15,751 nt of DNA from an uncultured Chryseobacterium sp. (GTDB lineage Bacteria > Bacteroidota > Bacteroidia > Flavobacteriales > Weeksellaceae): the NCBI RefSeq assembly GCF_936933875.1, contig NZ_CAKZIK010000064.1:1-15751 (forward strand). Direction: 5' to 3'. The notes under the pieces were generated by a model. It made no database searches and had not been told where the DNA came from. It saw only the letters and a list, made by a program, of their open reading frames with translations. The first letter of the stretch is position 1. Every line of letters starts with the position of its first letter. Both the position numbers and the translations under genes were made by a program. Shown in pieces: positions 14,674-15,751 of this stretch.

Positions 14674-14850
14674 ATGATCAACTACTTACAGTATATTTTA
14701 CCGATAGTTTTTATTGCATTCGGTTTGGTAATTAAAAAAAGCAAAGACCCGCGTTTTGCCTCATCGCAGAAAATGGCGACCATTCTGATTGTCCTTGGAA
14801 TAATTACTTTAATCGGGAAAATTTTTATTGAATATAACAAACAACATTAA
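14674..14850 (+). CDS. 58-residue membrane microprotein
   Basis: An ATG at 14674 opens 58 codons ending in TAA at 14848-14850. The protein begins MINYLQYILPIVFIAFGLVI, then a charged loop KKSKDPRFASSQK, then a second hydrophobic helix (about 34-52: MATILIVLGIITLIGKIFI) and a short charged tail. It is predicted as a two-helix inner-membrane hairpin. The stop codon overlaps the ATG of the DUF423 gene by one base (TAATG), which suggests translational coupling and is the main support for a real gene. The ATG follows an A-rich stretch as usual for this group. I recognise no family, and the function is unknown. Confidence 0.7.
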   Translation: MINYLQYILPIVFIAFGLVIKKSKDPRFASSQKMATILIVLGIITLIGKIFIEYNKQH

Positions 14851-15236
14851 TGAAAACATTAACATTAGTCATTGGTGCAATTTACGGATTGCTTTCGGTA
14901 ATTTTAGGAGCATTCGGAGCGCACGCTTTTAGAAAAATTTTATCACCGGAACGTTTGGGAAGTTTTGAAACAGGTGTCCGTTACCAAATGTACGCCGCTT
15001 TTTTCCTTTTGATTGTCGGCTATATTTTAAAATTTGAAACCAAATCCGAACACTGGATTTCATGGCTGATGATTTTCGGAACGGTTTTGTTTTCGTTCAG
15101 TATTTATTTCCTGAGTTTTCAGGATTATTGGGGCGTAAAACTTGGCTTCTTAGGACCAATTACGCCAATCGGTGGATTGATGATGATTATTTCCTGGGTA
15201 ATGCTGATTTTTTACTTCGTAAAACACAAATTTTAA
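14850..15236 (+). CDS. DUF423 membrane protein
   Basis: 128 residues of the DUF423 (YgdD/YwdK) family of small inner-membrane proteins. Four hydrophobic segments can be seen (about 4-24, 46-62, 70-90 and 100-123). The family signature LGAFGAHAFRKILSPERL follows the first segment, then the GVRYQMYAAFFLL motif. GPITPIGGLMMIISWVML closes the domain. No function has been established for the family that I know of. It overlaps the preceding microprotein gene by one base, so the two form a coupled pair. Confidence 0.92.
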   Translation: MKTLTLVIGAIYGLLSVILGAFGAHAFRKILSPERLGSFETGVRYQMYAAFFLLIVGYILKFETKSEHWISWLMIFGTVLFSFSIYFLSFQDYWGVKLGFLGPITPIGGLMMIISWVMLIFYFVKHKF

Positions 15237-15241
15237 TTTGC

Positions 15242-15296
15242 CGGGTGATGGATATGGGATGTTTAAAGTCTTTCCGCATCCAACTTCCAGCTTCTA
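15242..15296. repeat. inverted array of 7-bp phased units
   Basis: The 70-bp gap after the DUF423 gene is made of degenerate heptamers. Forward units are CGGGTGA (15242), TGGATAT (15249) and GGGATGT (15256). After TTAAAG the motif runs inverted: TCTTTCC (15269), GCATCCA (15276), ACTTCCA (15283) and GCTTCTA (15290). The consensus of the inverted half is NCWTCCA and of the forward half TGGATGN. The arms can pair imperfectly, for example GGGATG (15256-15261) with CATCC (15277-15281). Confidence 0.6.
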
Positions 15297-15306
15297 ACCA
15301 AAAAAT

Positions 15307-15564
15307 ATGTTTTTCATTTTCGGATTCAATAAAAAGCCTGTAGGAAAGGAAAACCGCAAAATCAGAAGAAATGGTTTTGAGGTAAATGCTGTGATAACTG
15401 TTTATAAAAGATATTTCGAATTGTTTTTTATTCCTCTGATTCCGTTGGGGAAATCTTATTCGGTTTACATTCCGCATTCTGATGAATATTTTGAGCAGGG
15501 AATGTTTTCTAAAATGCCGGAAGATTTGTTGGAGGTTTGCAAGGAAGTGGGGAGGCGATATTGA
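15307..15564 (+). CDS. small protein, possible cysteine-free relative of zinc-ribbon family proteins
   Basis: 85 residues from ATG 15307: MFFIFGFNKKPVGKE, then VNAVITVYKRYFELFFIPLI and PLGKSYSVY. The pattern MFFIFG followed by a beta strand and the FFIPLIPLGK segment resembles small zinc-ribbon family proteins of Bacteroidota. The usual CxxC pair in the N-terminal third is absent: only one cysteine is present, near the C-terminus (LLEVCKEVG). It could have lost zinc binding or belong to another family. There is no signal peptide. The gene lies 70 bp after DUF423 with a repeat array in between. Coding status is supported by the aromatic/charged composition and neighbour orientation but not proven. 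Confidence 0.6.
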   Translation: MFFIFGFNKKPVGKENRKIRRNGFEVNAVITVYKRYFELFFIPLIPLGKSYSVYIPHSDEYFEQGMFSKMPEDLLEVCKEVGRRY

Positions 15565-15628
15565 GTTTGGGCGCTTGAGTGTTTGAGAGTGGAGGAGTGG
15601 TTTAGTAGTTTAGTAGTTTAGTTTTGCG
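15565..15628. repeat. direct array of 8-bp phased units
   Basis: Directly after the stop codon of the small protein come eight octamers in perfect phase: GTTTGGGC, GCTTGAGT, GTTTGAGA, GTGGAGGA, GTGGTTTA, GTAGTTTA, GTAGTTTA and GTTTTGCG. G occupies position 1 in all eight and T position 2 in seven. Only two units are identical, so this is an old or diversified array rather than recent slippage. Confidence 0.7.
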
Positions 15629-15629
15629 T

Positions 15630-15710
15630 GGAGCTGCGAAGCAGCGAAATGTTGGTAGCATTGCGGTTGTCATTTCTTAAAGGGAGCGCCGAAGGTGCGA
15701 CATGTTGGTA
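15630..15710. repeat. two copies of a 28-nt hairpin repeat
   Basis: GGAGCTGCGAAGCAGCGAAA (15630-15649) and its tail TGTTGGTA recur as GGAGCGCCGAAGGTGCGACA with TGTTGGTA at 15683-15710. Each holds a hairpin with a GAA loop: GCTGC/GCAGC in the first and GCGCC/GGTGC in the second. The stems differ at paired positions yet stay paired (one G-U). The spacing between copies is 53 bp. The rest of the window, to 15751, shows no gene on either strand. Confidence 0.7.
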
Positions 15711-15751
15711 ATATTTATTAAGAGGAAGAGTAGACGAGTGCTTTAATTGTA

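Overview
The window looks like chromosomal DNA of a flavobacterium of the Chryseobacterium/Weeksellaceae type (Bacteroidota). The reasons are low GC, no Shine-Dalgarno sequences before genes, -7 promoter elements of the TAnnTTTG type, a PorV-family protein, a class II HMG-CoA reductase (mevalonate route), and protein sequences that read like Chryseobacterium homologues. No phage, plasmid, IS element, CRISPR array, tRNA or rRNA is visible. The genes are mostly housekeeping or accessory metabolism; the unusual material is one DNA-linked radical SAM pair and a set of intergenic repeats.

Layout. 1-251: 5' end of an acyl-CoA carboxylase beta subunit (minus strand, runs off the window). 252-555: divergent intergenic region with a promoter, a two-hairpin transcript and a terminator, i.e. 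a candidate small RNA. 556-3332 (+): DMT permease, PorV2-like outer membrane protein and an exported unknown protein, tightly packed, closed by a bidirectional terminator. 3363-5153 (-): uvrC. 5185-5270: palindromic intergenic element. 5328-7278 (+): orphan hutH and a DUF2059 exported protein, whose stop lies 2 bp from the stop of a convergent gene. 7281-11058 (-): carboxypeptidase-regulatory-domain protein, DODA/YgiD dioxygenase, cytoplasmic YceI protein and a DUF4846 lipoprotein. 11085-13110 (-): TIGR03915 protein and the TIGR03916 'DNA modification/repair' radical SAM protein, 1 bp apart. 13236-14564 (+): HMG-CoA reductase. 14572-15751: palindromic repeat, a 58-residue membrane microprotein overlapping a DUF423 gene, a small cysteine-free protein, and several repeat arrays.

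Two points stand out. The radical SAM protein ends in QLSLF at its extreme C-terminus, which matches the consensus bacterial sliding-clamp (DnaN) binding pentapeptide. This gives a sequence-level reason to place the poorly understood radical SAM/TIGR03915 pair at replication or repair sites. Second, three intergenic regions are built of degenerate short units kept in strict phase (10, 7 and 8 bp). Two of them switch orientation in the middle, so they are inverted phased arrays rather than ordinary microsatellites. Two hairpin repeat units at the right end differ by changes that preserve base pairing.
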